From DSUN01 sp035527715 (GTDB taxonomy: Bacteria > Planctomycetota > PUPC01 > DSUN01): a DNA stretch of 64,000 nucleotides. The notes under the pieces are model-generated. The model made no database searches, was not told where the DNA came from, and saw only the letters and a list, made by a program, of their open reading frames with translations. This document shows positions 8,246-16,887 of this stretch, one piece after another (position 1 is the first letter of the stretch; each line of letters begins with the position of its first letter). Location: the NCBI GenBank assembly GCA_035527715.1, contig DATKZY010000064.1, forward strand, positions 1 to 64,000, in the 5' to 3' direction. The translations under genes and the position numbers were made by a program.

Positions 8246-9199
8246 TCAGTTGACGGGTACTCGCTTCCAGTATGTCTCCGCGACCTTGCGATTGCCAGGT
8301 GGGCTTACAACCTGCCTTTGGGCTCTTGTCCACACAACGAGTTGCAGGCCTTTGTTGAGCGCATCTGCGAACTGTGCTCTGGTTATGGCTTCTCCCTGTG
8401 CCGGCAGGCGGCGGCAGTCAATTACCGTGTTGCTTCCGCCCATCGCCGTCTTGTAGCGATGTGTGCCCACTGCAACAAGAGGCCCAACCTCCACCGTCGC
8501 CCCGTCTGTCAGTCTGTCTGTTGAACAACCCTTGAGGCGGAGCATCTGTCCATCGGGTGCCGAAGTGGCCCTCCATTTTTCCTTGGCCTCCTTCTTGTTA
8601 AACCACACCTGGAGCCGATCCAGACGCAGCAACATCTCATCCTCGCTGAGCACCTGGAAAACGGTTGCCACAACACGGGCGGAATCCCCCACTGAGAACA
8701 CGTAGCCCTCTTTGAAGAACTCATCCTCACCGAACATCCTGTACGGTTTGGCTGCAGATGCCCAGAGGTGAGCCCCACCCACATCGTAGTACTTTCCCTC
8801 GATGAGCACGACACTGCTCTTGAACCGCGCATAGGTGTTCTCCAGCCATTCCGCGTCCCGGGGCTTGCCTTCGTAAAGGACCGGGGGCCAGCTGAAACTC
8901 CCTTCCGGCGCAGTGGGGTTCGCCGGCTTCCCCTTCTGCCAGGCCCAATCAGCCTTGGCTAGGAGGCGCTGCTGGCCCTCCTGGGTCTTAACGATGAACA
9001 TCTCTGATCCATCCTTGGTCACGCTGCCGAGGAGTTGGCCCACGATGGCTTCGCCATCTTTCTTGTTGGTGAAGATGTCCCCGCACGCAATGGTGCCGCA
9101 GAGCAGGAGCCAGACCAACACCCCCCGATGAGTGAATACGACCCCTTGACCCCAGAGCGGGAATGCAGTGAGCAACCTGTGACTGGCGAGTCCGCCCAT
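8246..9199 (-). CDS. Exported hypothetical protein
   Basis: This 317-residue protein is not recognised. A hydrophobic stretch near residues 24-40 (VLVWLLLCGTIACGDIFTNK) suggests a signal peptide, possibly a lipoprotein. The next ~60 residues (KKDGEAIVGQLLG, EGQQRLLAKADWAW) resemble the small SH3-like repeats of planctomycete proteins that handle a product of the form 'key/value plus W'. The rest is mixed alpha/beta with no catalytic motif I can name. Much longer upstream reading frame exists, but the ATG at 9199 has TTGGAGG nine bases upstream and gives the only sensible export signal. It is divergent from the MBL gene. Confidence 0.6.
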   Translation of the reverse strand: MGGLASHRLLTAFPLWGQGVVFTHRGVLVWLLLCGTIACGDIFTNKKDGEAIVGQLLGSVTKDGSEMFIVKTQEGQQRLLAKADWAWQKGKPANPTAPEGSFSWPPVLYEGKPRDAEWLENTYARFKSSVVLIEGKYYDVGGAHLWASAAKPYRMFGEDEFFKEGYVFSVGDSARVVATVFQVLSEDEMLLRLDRLQVWFNKKEAKEKWRATSAPDGQMLRLKGCSTDRLTDGATVEVGPLVAVGTHRYKTAMGGSNTVIDCRRLPAQGEAITRAQFADALNKGLQLVVWTRAQRQVVSPPGNRKVAETYWKRVPVN

Positions 9200-9283
9200 G
9201 AGTTCAGACCTCCAATCCAGAAGCACTCTCGATCCCCACCCGATTGTAATGGAGCCCAATGTACGAGTCAAGGCAGGTTCAAC

Positions 9284-9312
9284 TTGCAGCGCTCCGGGGA
9301 CTCGGCTAGGAT
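9284..9312 (+). promoter_or_regulatory. Sigma-70-like promoter for the tandem MBL gene
   Basis: TTGCAG (9284-9289) and TAGGAT (9307-9312) are spaced by 17 bases, about 100 bases upstream of the start codon at 9413. The GGATGG-type repeat lies between promoter and gene. Confidence 0.45.
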
Positions 9313-9323
9313 GGGGCTCGGGC

Positions 9324-9390
9324 GGTTGGATGGGTGGATGAGCGGATGGGTGACGGGCAATCATCCAACCATCCATTCCTCCATTCATCC
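9324..9390. repeat. GGATGG/CCATCC imperfect inverted repeat, copy 1
   Basis: A GGTTGGATGGGTGGATG arm is followed by a complementary CATCCAACCATCCATTC arm. It lies in the 5' leader of the tandem MBL gene. A second copy occurs at 26537-26600, also directly upstream of a gene start. Confidence 0.6.
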
Positions 9391-9412
9391 CGTTGCCAAG
9401 AGGAAAGACGAC

Positions 9413-11251
9413 ATGGCTGAGAACGTGGTCAAGCTCAGCGAGCATTTGGCGGTGTGGCGCGGGCATATCAATGTGGGGATCGTGCGCGATGGGGAGAAGG
9501 CGCTGCTGTTTGAGTTGGGCGATGGCTCCGTGCTGGCGGCGCTGAAGGGGCTCGGCATCAAGACGGTGGACTCGGTGGTGCTGTCGCACCATCACCGCGA
9601 CCAAATCTGCGGGTTCGCGCTGCTGGACAAGGGCACACGCATCGGGGCGCCGGAGACGGAGGTGCCGCACCTGGCAAAGGTAGCGGCCTATTGGGCCGAT
9701 AAGAAGAGCCGGTGGGGCCTAACCGATTTCCACCCCTTCCGCCACGTGCTGGCCGAGCCGATCCGGGTGGACGCCGCTTACAAGGACGGCGAGTCGTTCA
9801 CGTGGGGGCCGGCGAAGATCACGATGCTCGCGACGCCAGGCCATACCGACGGCTCGGCAAGCTATCTCGTGGACGTTGACGGCCTCCGCGTGGCGTTCGT
9901 GGGCGACGCGATCTACGACGAGGGGCAGGTCTACGACCTCCACAGCATGCAGAAGGGCAACAAGTTCGTCTGCGACTATCACGGTTTCATGGACACTCGC
10001 CCGGCCCTCATCGCGGGCCTCAATCGCGTGAAGGACGCCAAACCGAGCGTTCTCGTCCCGTCGCACGGCAACCTGATGCGCGACCCGGCGAAGGCGATTG
10101 ATCTCCTGGCGCAGCGGCTCGACAAGTGCTACGACAGATACGTAGCCATCTCGGCCCTCCGCCACTACTTCCCCAAGATGTTTGAGGCCTACGACGGCCG
10201 CCCTGGCCACATGCCCATCCGCAAGGGCAAGGAGGTACCCGCCTGCCTCCGCCACTTCGACACCACCTGGATGATCGTGTCGAAGGACAAGGCGGCGTTC
10301 GTGATTGACGTCTGCGGCCCCAACACGGCGAAGCGCATCCAGCAGATGGTCGAGAAGGGCGACATCCGCTGGGTCGAGGCCATCTGGATCACCCACTACC
10401 ACTACGACCACATAGACGGCATCCCCGACCTGGTGAAGCTCTACAACTGCCCGGTCATGACCGAGAGCCACGTGGCAGACGTGGTGTCGAATCCGCTCGC
10501 CTGGCGGCTGACGTGTCTCTCGCCGCACCAGATCAAGGTTGATCATCCGACGAAGGACGGCGAGAGCTGGCAGTGGCGCGAGTTCAAGATGACCGCCTGC
10601 CATTTCCCGGGGCAGACCCTCTATCACAGCGGGCTGCTCGTCGAGGGCCACGACGCCAGGATGCTCTTCGCCGGCGATTCCTACACGATGTCGGGCATTG
10701 ACGATTATTGCGCGCACAACCGCAACTGGCTCGGTAAGGGCCTCGGCTTCGACTACTGCCTGGAGCTGACGCGGAAGCTCAAGCCGACCCACATCTTCAA
10801 CGAGCACGTGGACCCCGCGTTCGACTTCACGGACGACGAGATCGCGTTCATGCGCGCCAACCTCGCCGAGCGGGAGAAGCTCTTCGGCGAGATCGTGCCG
10901 TGGGACCACGCGAACTACGGGATGGACGAGCAGTGGTGCCGCTGCTTCCCCTACGAGCAGGGTGTAGGCGGGACGTCCTCGTCCCGCGAAGTCTCCTTCC
11001 GCGTCATCATCACCAACCACTCGGCGGAGGCGCGGGAGGCGTCCTGCCGTGCCGTGCTGCCCTCGGCCTGGGGTGGAGGGGCGACTGACTGGTTGAAGGC
11101 CACCATCAAGCCGAAGGCCGACGGCGAGGTGAAGCTTTCGCTCCGCATCCCCGCCGCCGCGAAGCCCGGCCGATACATCGTCCCCGTGGACGTCCGCTAC
11201 GGCACGTGGGATCTGCCACAGTTCACGGAGGCGATCCTGGCGGTGGAGTAG
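9413..11251 (+). CDS. Tandem two-domain metallo-beta-lactamase-fold hydrolase
   Basis: This 612-residue protein contains two MBL-fold domains. The first (residues ~10-240) has the zinc motif as His59-x-His61-x-Asp63 followed by Gln64 in place of the usual His, then His144, Asp165 and His218. The second (~270-480) has a complete HxHxDH at 328-333, then His397 or His405, Asp422 and His465. The C-terminal ~110 residues look like a beta-sandwich. Most MBL hydrolases have one such domain, so the first may bind metal differently or be regulatory. The ATG at 9413 follows a purine-rich stretch (AGAGGAAAGACGAC). A palindromic TGTAGG unit is embedded at about residues 517-526. Substrate is unknown, and there is no signal peptide. 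Confidence 0.8.
   Translation: MAENVVKLSEHLAVWRGHINVGIVRDGEKALLFELGDGSVLAALKGLGIKTVDSVVLSHHHRDQICGFALLDKGTRIGAPETEVPHLAKVAAYWADKKSRWGLTDFHPFRHVLAEPIRVDAAYKDGESFTWGPAKITMLATPGHTDGSASYLVDVDGLRVAFVGDAIYDEGQVYDLHSMQKGNKFVCDYHGFMDTRPALIAGLNRVKDAKPSVLVPSHGNLMRDPAKAIDLLAQRLDKCYDRYVAISALRHYFPKMFEAYDGRPGHMPIRKGKEVPACLRHFDTTWMIVSKDKAAFVIDVCGPNTAKRIQQMVEKGDIRWVEAIWITHYHYDHIDGIPDLVKLYNCPVMTESHVADVVSNPLAWRLTCLSPHQIKVDHPTKDGESWQWREFKMTACHFPGQTLYHSGLLVEGHDARMLFAGDSYTMSGIDDYCAHNRNWLGKGLGFDYCLELTRKLKPTHIFNEHVDPAFDFTDDEIAFMRANLAEREKLFGEIVPWDHANYGMDEQWCRCFPYEQGVGGTSSSREVSFRVIITNHSAEAREASCRAVLPSAWGGGATDWLKATIKPKADGEVKLSLRIPAAAKPGRYIVPVDVRYGTWDLPQFTEAILAVE
10963..10988 (+). repeat. TGTAGG-type palindrome inside the tandem MBL gene
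   Basis: TGTAG leads into the perfect hairpin GCGGGACG-TCCT-CGTCCCGC. It reads in frame as VGGTSSSR between the second MBL domain and the C-terminal sandwich. Confidence 0.6.
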
Positions 11252-11261
11252 GGCCGCGGAG

Positions 11262-13769
11262 CTAAGGCTTGCCTTCTGAAGGCGCGCTGGCGCGGATGCT
11301 TTCGAGGGCCTCCTTGGCGGCGGCGGCGACGGAGGCATCCTTGTCGAGCTCGAGCTTCCTGAGCGGCTCGATGGCGCGCGGGGAGCCGATGCCGCCGAGG
11401 GCGAGGAGGGCGGCACGGCGGACGACCGGCTCGGCGTCGCCGACGCGGGCGAGGAGGGGGTCCACGGCGCGCTCGCTGCCGAGTTTGCCGAGGGCCTCGG
11501 CGGCGCCCCAGCGGGCCTCAGCGGCGGAATCCCCAAGCAGCGCGATCAGGGGGTCGAGGGCGCGCGGCTCGTGCAGCTCGCCGAGTGCCCAGGCGGCGCC
11601 GCCGCGGACCTCGGCGTCGGGGTCCTTGAGGAGACCGAGGAGGGGCTCGGCGGCGCGCTTCTCGCCCAACTGGCCGAGTGCCCAGGCGGTGCCGTGACGT
11701 GTCGCCGCGTCGTCGCTCTTGAGGGCCGCGAGCAACGGCTCAGCCGCGGGCTCGCCGATGCGCGAGAGGACGAGTGCGAGGACGCCTCGGGTCGCGCGGT
11801 CGGCGCCCTTGAGGCGCGCGATGAGGGGCCCGACGGCTCCCGCCCCGAGCTTCGCAAGAGCCATCGCGGCGGCGGCACGATGCTCCTTCCAGTCGGCGGT
11901 GAGCAGCACGGTGACGAGCGGCTCGATGGCGCGCGGGTCGCCCAGCTCGCCGAGGGTGTGGCACAGGCCGGGGATCAGCTCGGGCAGGTTGCCCGTCTCG
12001 CGGGTGAGCTGGGCGATGACGGGCTGGACGGCCTTTTCCCTGCCGATGCGGCCCACGGCGCGGATGGCGGCGTCGCGGACGCCGCGCTCGGGCCAGCTCA
12101 CGCGGTCCATGTGCGGCAGCAAGGGCTCGAAGGCGCGGGCGTCGCCAATCCCGCCGAGGGCCTTGATCGCCAGCTCGACCACCTTCAGGTCGCGGTGCTT
12201 GAGCAGGGGCAGGAGCGGCTCGACGGCTCGCCTGTCGCCGCTGCGGCCCAGCGCCTCGACGGCCACGCAGACGCGGGCGAGGGCGTTCTCGTAGGCCGCG
12301 GCGCCGGGGTCCCTCTTGGATTTCGGCGGCGCGCCGGCGGCCTTCGCGGCGCCGTCCTTCAGCACGGCAAGAAGCGCATCCACGGCCTGCGGGTGGCCCG
12401 TGGCGGCGAGGGCCTGCGCGGCGGCGAGGCCGACGGCAGGGTCGGCATCGTCGAGGGCGGCGGCGAGGGGCTTGACGGCCTTCTCGTCGCCCAGCTTGCC
12501 CAGGAGCGCTGCGGCCTCGATGCGGACGCGCGGCTCGGGGTCCCGCAGCGCGGCGAGGAGGTCGCCGATGGCCCCCGAGAGGCCGAAGGCCGGCTTCGCG
12601 CCCCGGCGCGGCGGATACGCCAGGTCGGCGATGACCTCGATGGCCTTGAGGCGGACGGCGGCCTCGCTGTGCTTGAGCGCGGCGAGCAGCGGCTCGAGGG
12701 CCTGGGGGCCGGCGAGACGCGTCCTGAGCACCTTCTCGGCGGCCTCGCCCACGGCGCGATCGGTGTCCACCGAGGCCGCGAGAAGGGGCGCGATGGCCGA
12801 CGGGTCGGCGATGTCGCCCAGTGTGGCGACGACGGCGAGGCGCAGGTCGCGGCTCTGCTCCTTGAGCGCCTCGGCGAGTGCGGGAACGGCGAGCGGTCCG
12901 AAGCGCACGAGCGGCTGGCGGACCCCTCGCCGCACGGTCTCATCGGGGTCCTTGAGCAGCGTGGCAATGGGGGCCACGGCCTCGGCGTCGCGGAGGCGGC
13001 TCAGCGCGTCGGCGGCGGCGAGGCGCACCATCGGGGCGGGGTCGGCGAGCAGCCCCCTGAGCGGCGGGGCGGCATGTGCGTCGCCGATGTGGCCGAGGGC
13101 GTAGGCGATGCCCTCGCGGGTGCGGGCAGAGGAAGGGGTTGGGTGTTCGGTGTTCGGTGTTGGGGGTGAAGAGGGGGCCGAGTCGCGGAGTGCGGCGAGG
13201 AGGGGTTCGAGGGCGGCCTGGCCGAGCTTGCCGAGGGTCATGGCGGCGGCGAGGGCGACGGAGCGGTCGTCGTCGGCCAGTGTCTCGATGAGCATGGGGA
13301 TGGCCTTCGGGCACCCGGAGCCGGCGACGGGTCGGGCGATCTTGCCCAGGGCCTCGGCGGCGGCCTTGCGAAGGGTCCAGTTCTCCTCCTTCAGGACGCC
13401 CAGGAGCGGCTCGGTGGCGGCGGGGTCGGCGATTTCGCCGAGGGCCTCGATAGCGGCGAGGCGCACGTCGGTGCGGATGTCGTAGAGCGAGCGGATGAGG
13501 GGTTCGGTGGCGGCCTTGGGCTTCAGGCGGGCCAGCTCCTTCGCGGCGTCGAGGCGCTTGTTCACGTCGTGGTCGCGGAGCTGTTCGCAGAGCGTCTCCA
13601 CGCGCTGCTCTTCGGGGCTCTTCGAGGAGCCGCAGCCGAGCCACGGGACGAAGGCAAGCGCCAGAAGACTGGCGCAGATTTGCGATTTCCGATTTGCGGC
13701 TTCCCATTCCAGACCTCGCGGTTCCGACCCAATCGCGAACCGGAAATTGGAGATCGCAAATGCCCTCAC
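11262..13769 (-). CDS. HEAT/PBS-lyase repeat lipoprotein
   Basis: This 835-residue protein is almost wholly HEAT-like repeats of about 31 residues (pattern AVEPLLALLKD-D-VR-AAA-ALG-IG), at least twenty, forming an alpha solenoid for protein contacts. The lipobox WLGC suggests an outer-membrane lipoprotein. The GTG start overlaps the stop of the preceding gene as GTGA, implying translational coupling. The residues before the hydrophobic core (FAISNFRFAIG, ANRKSQI) are encoded by a simple ATTTGCGAT-type repeat, so the signal peptide may have been remade by an insertion. Two more repeats lie in frame at 13137-13170 and 13309-13337. It is the last gene of the ExbB/ExbD operon, so it may be the outer-membrane side of that system. 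Confidence 0.8.
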   Translation of the reverse strand: MRAFAISNFRFAIGSEPRGLEWEAANRKSQICASLLALAFVPWLGCGSSKSPEEQRVETLCEQLRDHDVNKRLDAAKELARLKPKAATEPLIRSLYDIRTDVRLAAIEALGEIADPAATEPLLGVLKEENWTLRKAAAEALGKIARPVAGSGCPKAIPMLIETLADDDRSVALAAAMTLGKLGQAALEPLLAALRDSAPSSPPTPNTEHPTPSSARTREGIAYALGHIGDAHAAPPLRGLLADPAPMVRLAAADALSRLRDAEAVAPIATLLKDPDETVRRGVRQPLVRFGPLAVPALAEALKEQSRDLRLAVVATLGDIADPSAIAPLLAASVDTDRAVGEAAEKVLRTRLAGPQALEPLLAALKHSEAAVRLKAIEVIADLAYPPRRGAKPAFGLSGAIGDLLAALRDPEPRVRIEAAALLGKLGDEKAVKPLAAALDDADPAVGLAAAQALAATGHPQAVDALLAVLKDGAAKAAGAPPKSKRDPGAAAYENALARVCVAVEALGRSGDRRAVEPLLPLLKHRDLKVVELAIKALGGIGDARAFEPLLPHMDRVSWPERGVRDAAIRAVGRIGREKAVQPVIAQLTRETGNLPELIPGLCHTLGELGDPRAIEPLVTVLLTADWKEHRAAAAMALAKLGAGAVGPLIARLKGADRATRGVLALVLSRIGEPAAEPLLAALKSDDAATRHGTAWALGQLGEKRAAEPLLGLLKDPDAEVRGGAAWALGELHEPRALDPLIALLGDSAAEARWGAAEALGKLGSERAVDPLLARVGDAEPVVRRAALLALGGIGSPRAIEPLRKLELDKDASVAAAAKEALESIRASAPSEGKP
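13137..13170. repeat. GGTGTTC simple-repeat insertion in the HEAT gene
   Basis: GGTGTTC units repeated in tandem encode the low-complexity string PPTPNTEHPTPSS between two HEAT repeats. The helical periodicity is broken only here. Confidence 0.55.
13309..13337. repeat. GGCACCCGGAGC repeat, copy 1, inside the HEAT gene
   Basis: The sequence runs GGCACCCGGAGC, then CGGCGACGGGTCGGGC. The same ~29 bases with one change occur at 39138-39166 inside the glycyl radical enzyme gene, in a different reading frame. Confidence 0.65.
13672..13763. repeat. ATTTGCGAT-type simple repeat at the HEAT gene start
   Basis: Short units such as GATTTGCGATTTCCG and the complementary CGGAAATTGGAGATCGCAAA form the two ends of this stretch. 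It encodes the N-terminal region before the signal-peptide core of the HEAT lipoprotein. Confidence 0.5.
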
Positions 13770-15139
13770 AGCGATCCCTCACCGAGGTAGATCATGACGG
13801 AGTAGCCGGTGGTGCCGCCGGCGTTTTCGAGCTTGACGAGGAGGGTGTTGTAGCCTTCGCGGAACTTGAGCTTTCGGAAGCCGCGGTCGGGGATCCAGCG
13901 GTGGGGGGTCTTGCCGCTGGCCCAGACGAGTTCGCCGTTGAGCCAGGCCTTCGAGTAGTCGTCGGAGCCGAAGGCGACCCAGCGCTCCTGCGGCTTGTCG
14001 ACGTAGACCTCGGTGTAGCCGTACCAGATCGCGTAGCGGTCGGCGGCGATGGGCGCGATCATCAGTTGGTTGAACTGCTTGAACTGCCAGCGGAGGGGGC
14101 GGCCGTCCTTGCCCTGGTAGGTCGCATCGAGGTCCACGGCGGATTCGGGCGGGAACTTCTTGTCGAGGTGCGCGCGGTCGGGGTTGGGGAACGGGCCGAT
14201 GAGGTACCAGGTGTCGAGGTAGGCCCATTCGGGCTTGGGGCCCTCGCGGGCCATGAGCTTGCGGGCGGGCAGGGGCCGGAGGTCGGGGCCGAAGCGGCTC
14301 TCCTGGCCGCCGGGGAAGAACTCGTGGGCGAGGAGGGGCGGCCCGACGGACGAGCCCCACTGGCCGTCGCCCCCGCCCTGGTAGAGCGCGCCGCCGCCAA
14401 ACGACACCACGCGGATGCCGCCCACGTCGGCCCCCACCAGGCCCTCCGCCATGTCGCGCATCCGCAGCGCCGAGGCCAGCATCGAGTTGACCTCCGAGTG
14501 CACCTTGCTCAACTCGTCCTTGAGCGCCTGGAGCTTGCCGTCCACCGTGTTCTCAATGTCCGCCTCGAACACGGCCACGCGGAGCGGGGCGTGGAGGGGC
14601 ACGGCGATCTGCGTGACGTCGCTGGCCTCCTGGAGGGGGATGCTCTGAATGCGGGCCAGCTCCACGGCGCGCATCTGGCGGTAGGTACCGTAGGTGGTCT
14701 CGTTGATGAGCGTCGCGATCTCATAGAGCTCGGGAATCGTCCTGCCCTCGAGGGAGAGCGTGGCGTTGGGGCCGGCGGGGCCGAGGCTGGCGAGGGGCTC
14801 GGGAGGGGTGCCGCCCTTGGCCGCGTCCTTGGCGTAGCGCTCGTAGCGCTGGTCGCGGTAGGCCTCGAGGTCGGCGAGGACGGCCTTCTGCTCGTCAATC
14901 TTCCTGCCGATCCGCTTGGCGTGGACCTCGAGCATGGCGGCGACGATGCGGCGCACCTTCTGCCCCTGGAGGGTCTTCATCATGTCCTCGGGCTCGGCCC
15001 GGGCGAAGAACCACTCGCGCAGCGGCGTGAGGTAGATGAGGGCGCCGCCGACGCCCAGGTGGAGCGCCACGGCGAGGCCCCACCAGAACAGCCCCCACTC
15101 GGCGGCCTTGGCCTTCTTCTGAACCGCGCGCTCCGGCAT
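13766..15139 (-). CDS. One-pass membrane protein of the ExbB/ExbD operon
   Basis: This 457-residue protein has one membrane helix near the N-terminus (WGLFWWGLAVALHLGVGGALIYL), then a charged, coiled-coil-like region (VRRIVAAMLEVHAKRIGRKIDEQKAVL) and further helices to about residue 230. The C-terminal ~150 residues contain the WYLIGPFPNPDR motif and a beta-sandwich reminiscent of PA14/galactose-binding domains (WVAFGSDDYSKAWLNGELVW). The layout, with an N-terminal anchor and long periplasmic part, is that of TonB- or TolA-like partners of ExbB/ExbD. No TonB C-terminal domain is seen. It starts 10 bases after ExbD and overlaps the HEAT gene by four. Role inferred from position only. Confidence 0.65.
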   Translation of the reverse strand: MPERAVQKKAKAAEWGLFWWGLAVALHLGVGGALIYLTPLREWFFARAEPEDMMKTLQGQKVRRIVAAMLEVHAKRIGRKIDEQKAVLADLEAYRDQRYERYAKDAAKGGTPPEPLASLGPAGPNATLSLEGRTIPELYEIATLINETTYGTYRQMRAVELARIQSIPLQEASDVTQIAVPLHAPLRVAVFEADIENTVDGKLQALKDELSKVHSEVNSMLASALRMRDMAEGLVGADVGGIRVVSFGGGALYQGGGDGQWGSSVGPPLLAHEFFPGGQESRFGPDLRPLPARKLMAREGPKPEWAYLDTWYLIGPFPNPDRAHLDKKFPPESAVDLDATYQGKDGRPLRWQFKQFNQLMIAPIAADRYAIWYGYTEVYVDKPQERWVAFGSDDYSKAWLNGELVWASGKTPHRWIPDRGFRKLKFREGYNTLLVKLENAGGTTGYSVMIYLGEGSL

Positions 15140-15149
15140 GGCGGGTCCC

Positions 15150-15554
15150 CTAATCGCGCGCGCGGACGCCCACGCGGTTCAGGCCCTCGAACTGGCACAG
15201 GTCGAGGATGTGGACGATGTGCTGGAACACGGTGCGGCGGTCGGCGTCAATGCGCACCTGGCGGTTCGGGTTCTCGGTGGCCAGCTCGCGCAGGCGCTTG
15301 TGGAGCAGGCGCTGGGTCACCGGCTGGCCCTCCAGGTGCACCGTGCCGTCGGCTGTGACCTCGATGATCACCGTGTCGTACTTCGACTTGGCCTCGGTGG
15401 CCGCGGCCGAGTGGGGCAGCTCCAGCGCGATCTCCTTGTGGGCCTTCTTCAGCGTCGCACTCACCAGGAAGAAGATCAGCAGGAGGAACATGCAGTCAAT
15501 GAGAGGACCCATCTGGATCCCAACGTCGTCCTCTTCCTCGATTCGCACTCTCAT
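15150..15554 (-). CDS. ExbD/TolR-family biopolymer transport protein
   Basis: This 134-residue protein has a short cytoplasmic N-terminus, one membrane helix (MGPLIDCMFLLLIFFLVSAT) with the family's essential aspartate at Asp20, and a periplasmic domain ending in QVRIDADRRTVFQHIVHILD. It would form the proton-motive-force-driven motor with the ExbB-like protein. The ATG overlaps the ExbB-like stop as ATGA, and GGAGGAGGAAGC precedes it. The length is normal for the family. Confidence 0.92.
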   Translation of the reverse strand: MRVRIEEEDDVGIQMGPLIDCMFLLLIFFLVSATLKKAHKEIALELPHSAAATEAKSKYDTVIIEVTADGTVHLEGQPVTQRLLHKRLRELATENPNRQVRIDADRRTVFQHIVHILDLCQFEGLNRVGVRARD

Positions 15555-16732
15555 GCTTCCTCCTCCTCCTTCTTCATCAGCCAGTCGGTGAGGAGGGTGC
15601 TGCCCTCTTCCTCGAGCAGCTTGGCGAGGGCGTTGGTCCGCAGCTTGAAGAGGTGGTAGAAGAACAGCGTGGGCATGGCCACGATGAGGCCCCAGGCCGT
15701 GGTGACCAGGGCCTTCGAGATGCTGCTGGCGAGCAGCGACGGGTCGCCCATCACGCCGGCCGTGGCGACGACCTCGAATGCCTCGATCATGCCGACCACG
15801 GTGCCGAACAGCCCGAGCAGCGGGCTGATCACGGCCACGGGCGCCAGCGGGTAGAGCAGGAGCATGTGGCGGCCGATGTCGCGCGAGGCGATGTCGCCCA
15901 CCGCTGCGCTCACGTCGTTGATCGGGTTCCCCCGGTGCCGCACGATGAAGGCGATCACGCGGCCGAGCGAGCTTACGCGCCGCTTCGCCCGGCCGGCCAC
16001 CTCGCCGGGAAGGGCCGCGTGGAGGAGCAGGCGGTTCAGGCTCTGGACCTCCGCGGGCGAGAGATCCTCGGGGTCCCTGGCCAGGAGGTCGCCCGCCTCC
16101 TTCGGCAGCGACAGGCCGTGGAAGTCCTCTTCGCGGTAGAACTCGGGGCTCCGCAGGATGCGGTTGAGGGCCTTGACGACGGCGCCCTTCTGAGAGTCCT
16201 TCAGCTCGCTCTTTGCGCCCGCCTGGACGAGTCCCGTGGCCTCGTCGGGCAGGAGCGCGAGGAGGCGTGCCGCGGCGCCCTGCCCGCCGGCAAGCGTCGT
16301 GCAGAAGGCCGGCCAGTCGAGCACGTCGTCCACGGTGAGAAACGGCGAGGTCCTGCTGCACAGCGCCTCGAGCTCGTCGTAGCGGCCGGCGCGCCAGAGC
16401 TTGTCGGCCCGCCGGGCCAGGCCCTCGGGCGCGATGGCGCGGCGCCGCAGGCGGAACGCCCGCTCGAGGATGAACGCCAGCCCGCCGATCGAGAGGAACA
16501 GGATGGCGTACATCGTGGCGCCGCCGGCCTCCCACTGCCGCTTGAGGTCCTCGAGGGCCGCCTTGATGGAGAACGGCTCCTTGGGCTTCTCGGGCGCTTT
16601 CTTCGCCGCGGCCGGCCTCGCCTTCTCGGGCGGCGCTTCCCCGGCCGGCTCCGCCGCCCGCGCCGCGCACGCCGTCAGCCACAGCGAAAGCGCCACACCG
16701 GCGGCCAACCCCCGCAGGCTCGTTCGCTTCAT
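15551..16732 (-). CDS. ExbB/TolQ/MotA-family proton channel protein with insertion
   Basis: This 393-residue protein has a signal-like N-terminus, a charged Pro/Ala/Lys linker, and a first membrane helix at about 73-92 (ATMYAILFLSIGGLAFILER). The classic TolQ/ExbB segment LYPLAPVAVISPLLGLFGTV follows around residue 275, and the last helix is ALVTTAWGLIVAMPTLFFYH. The cytoplasmic part between helix 1 and helix 2 is about 170 residues, clearly longer than in ordinary ExbB, and includes a region (LPDEATGLVQ to DPEDLSPAEVQSLNRL) that I cannot match. It heads a four-gene coupled operon behind a near-consensus promoter. Confidence 0.88.
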   Translation of the reverse strand: MKRTSLRGLAAGVALSLWLTACAARAAEPAGEAPPEKARPAAAKKAPEKPKEPFSIKAALEDLKRQWEAGGATMYAILFLSIGGLAFILERAFRLRRRAIAPEGLARRADKLWRAGRYDELEALCSRTSPFLTVDDVLDWPAFCTTLAGGQGAAARLLALLPDEATGLVQAGAKSELKDSQKGAVVKALNRILRSPEFYREEDFHGLSLPKEAGDLLARDPEDLSPAEVQSLNRLLLHAALPGEVAGRAKRRVSSLGRVIAFIVRHRGNPINDVSAAVGDIASRDIGRHMLLLYPLAPVAVISPLLGLFGTVVGMIEAFEVVATAGVMGDPSLLASSISKALVTTAWGLIVAMPTLFFYHLFKLRTNALAKLLEEEGSTLLTDWLMKKEEEEA

Positions 16733-16782
16733 TCCAGATCCTCGCCAGGGCCTATGGTCAGGAAGAACTGCTGACGCCGTGA

Positions 16783-16811
16783 ATTGTAGGGAACCGTGCC
16801 GGCCTTTTCAA
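16783..16811 (-). promoter_or_regulatory. Near-consensus sigma-70 promoter for the ExbB/ExbD operon
   Basis: On the minus strand, TTGAAA (16811-16806) and TACAAT (16788-16783) are spaced by 17 bases, about 50 bases upstream of the ExbB-like ATG. Confidence 0.65.
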
Positions 16812-16841
16812 GCGTCGCTTTTCCCCGCTCACGCCCGCCGT

Positions 16842-16847
16842 TATAAT
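16842..16847 (+). promoter_or_regulatory. -10 element TATAAT upstream of the 16888 gene
   Basis: A perfect TATAAT lies 40 bases before the start codon at 16888. The matching -35 region (around TTTTCC) is weak. It is divergent from the ExbB/ExbD operon promoter. Confidence 0.45.
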
Positions 16848-16887
16848 GGCAGGGCGCAGCTCCCGCAACCCAGTGAGGAACGTCCCC

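Noticed and set aside
9193..9670. Longer N-terminus of the exported hypothetical protein (start at 9670)
   Set aside because: The extra 157 residues are antisense to the MBL gene and lack export or domain features; the ATG at 9199 has a good ribosome binding site.
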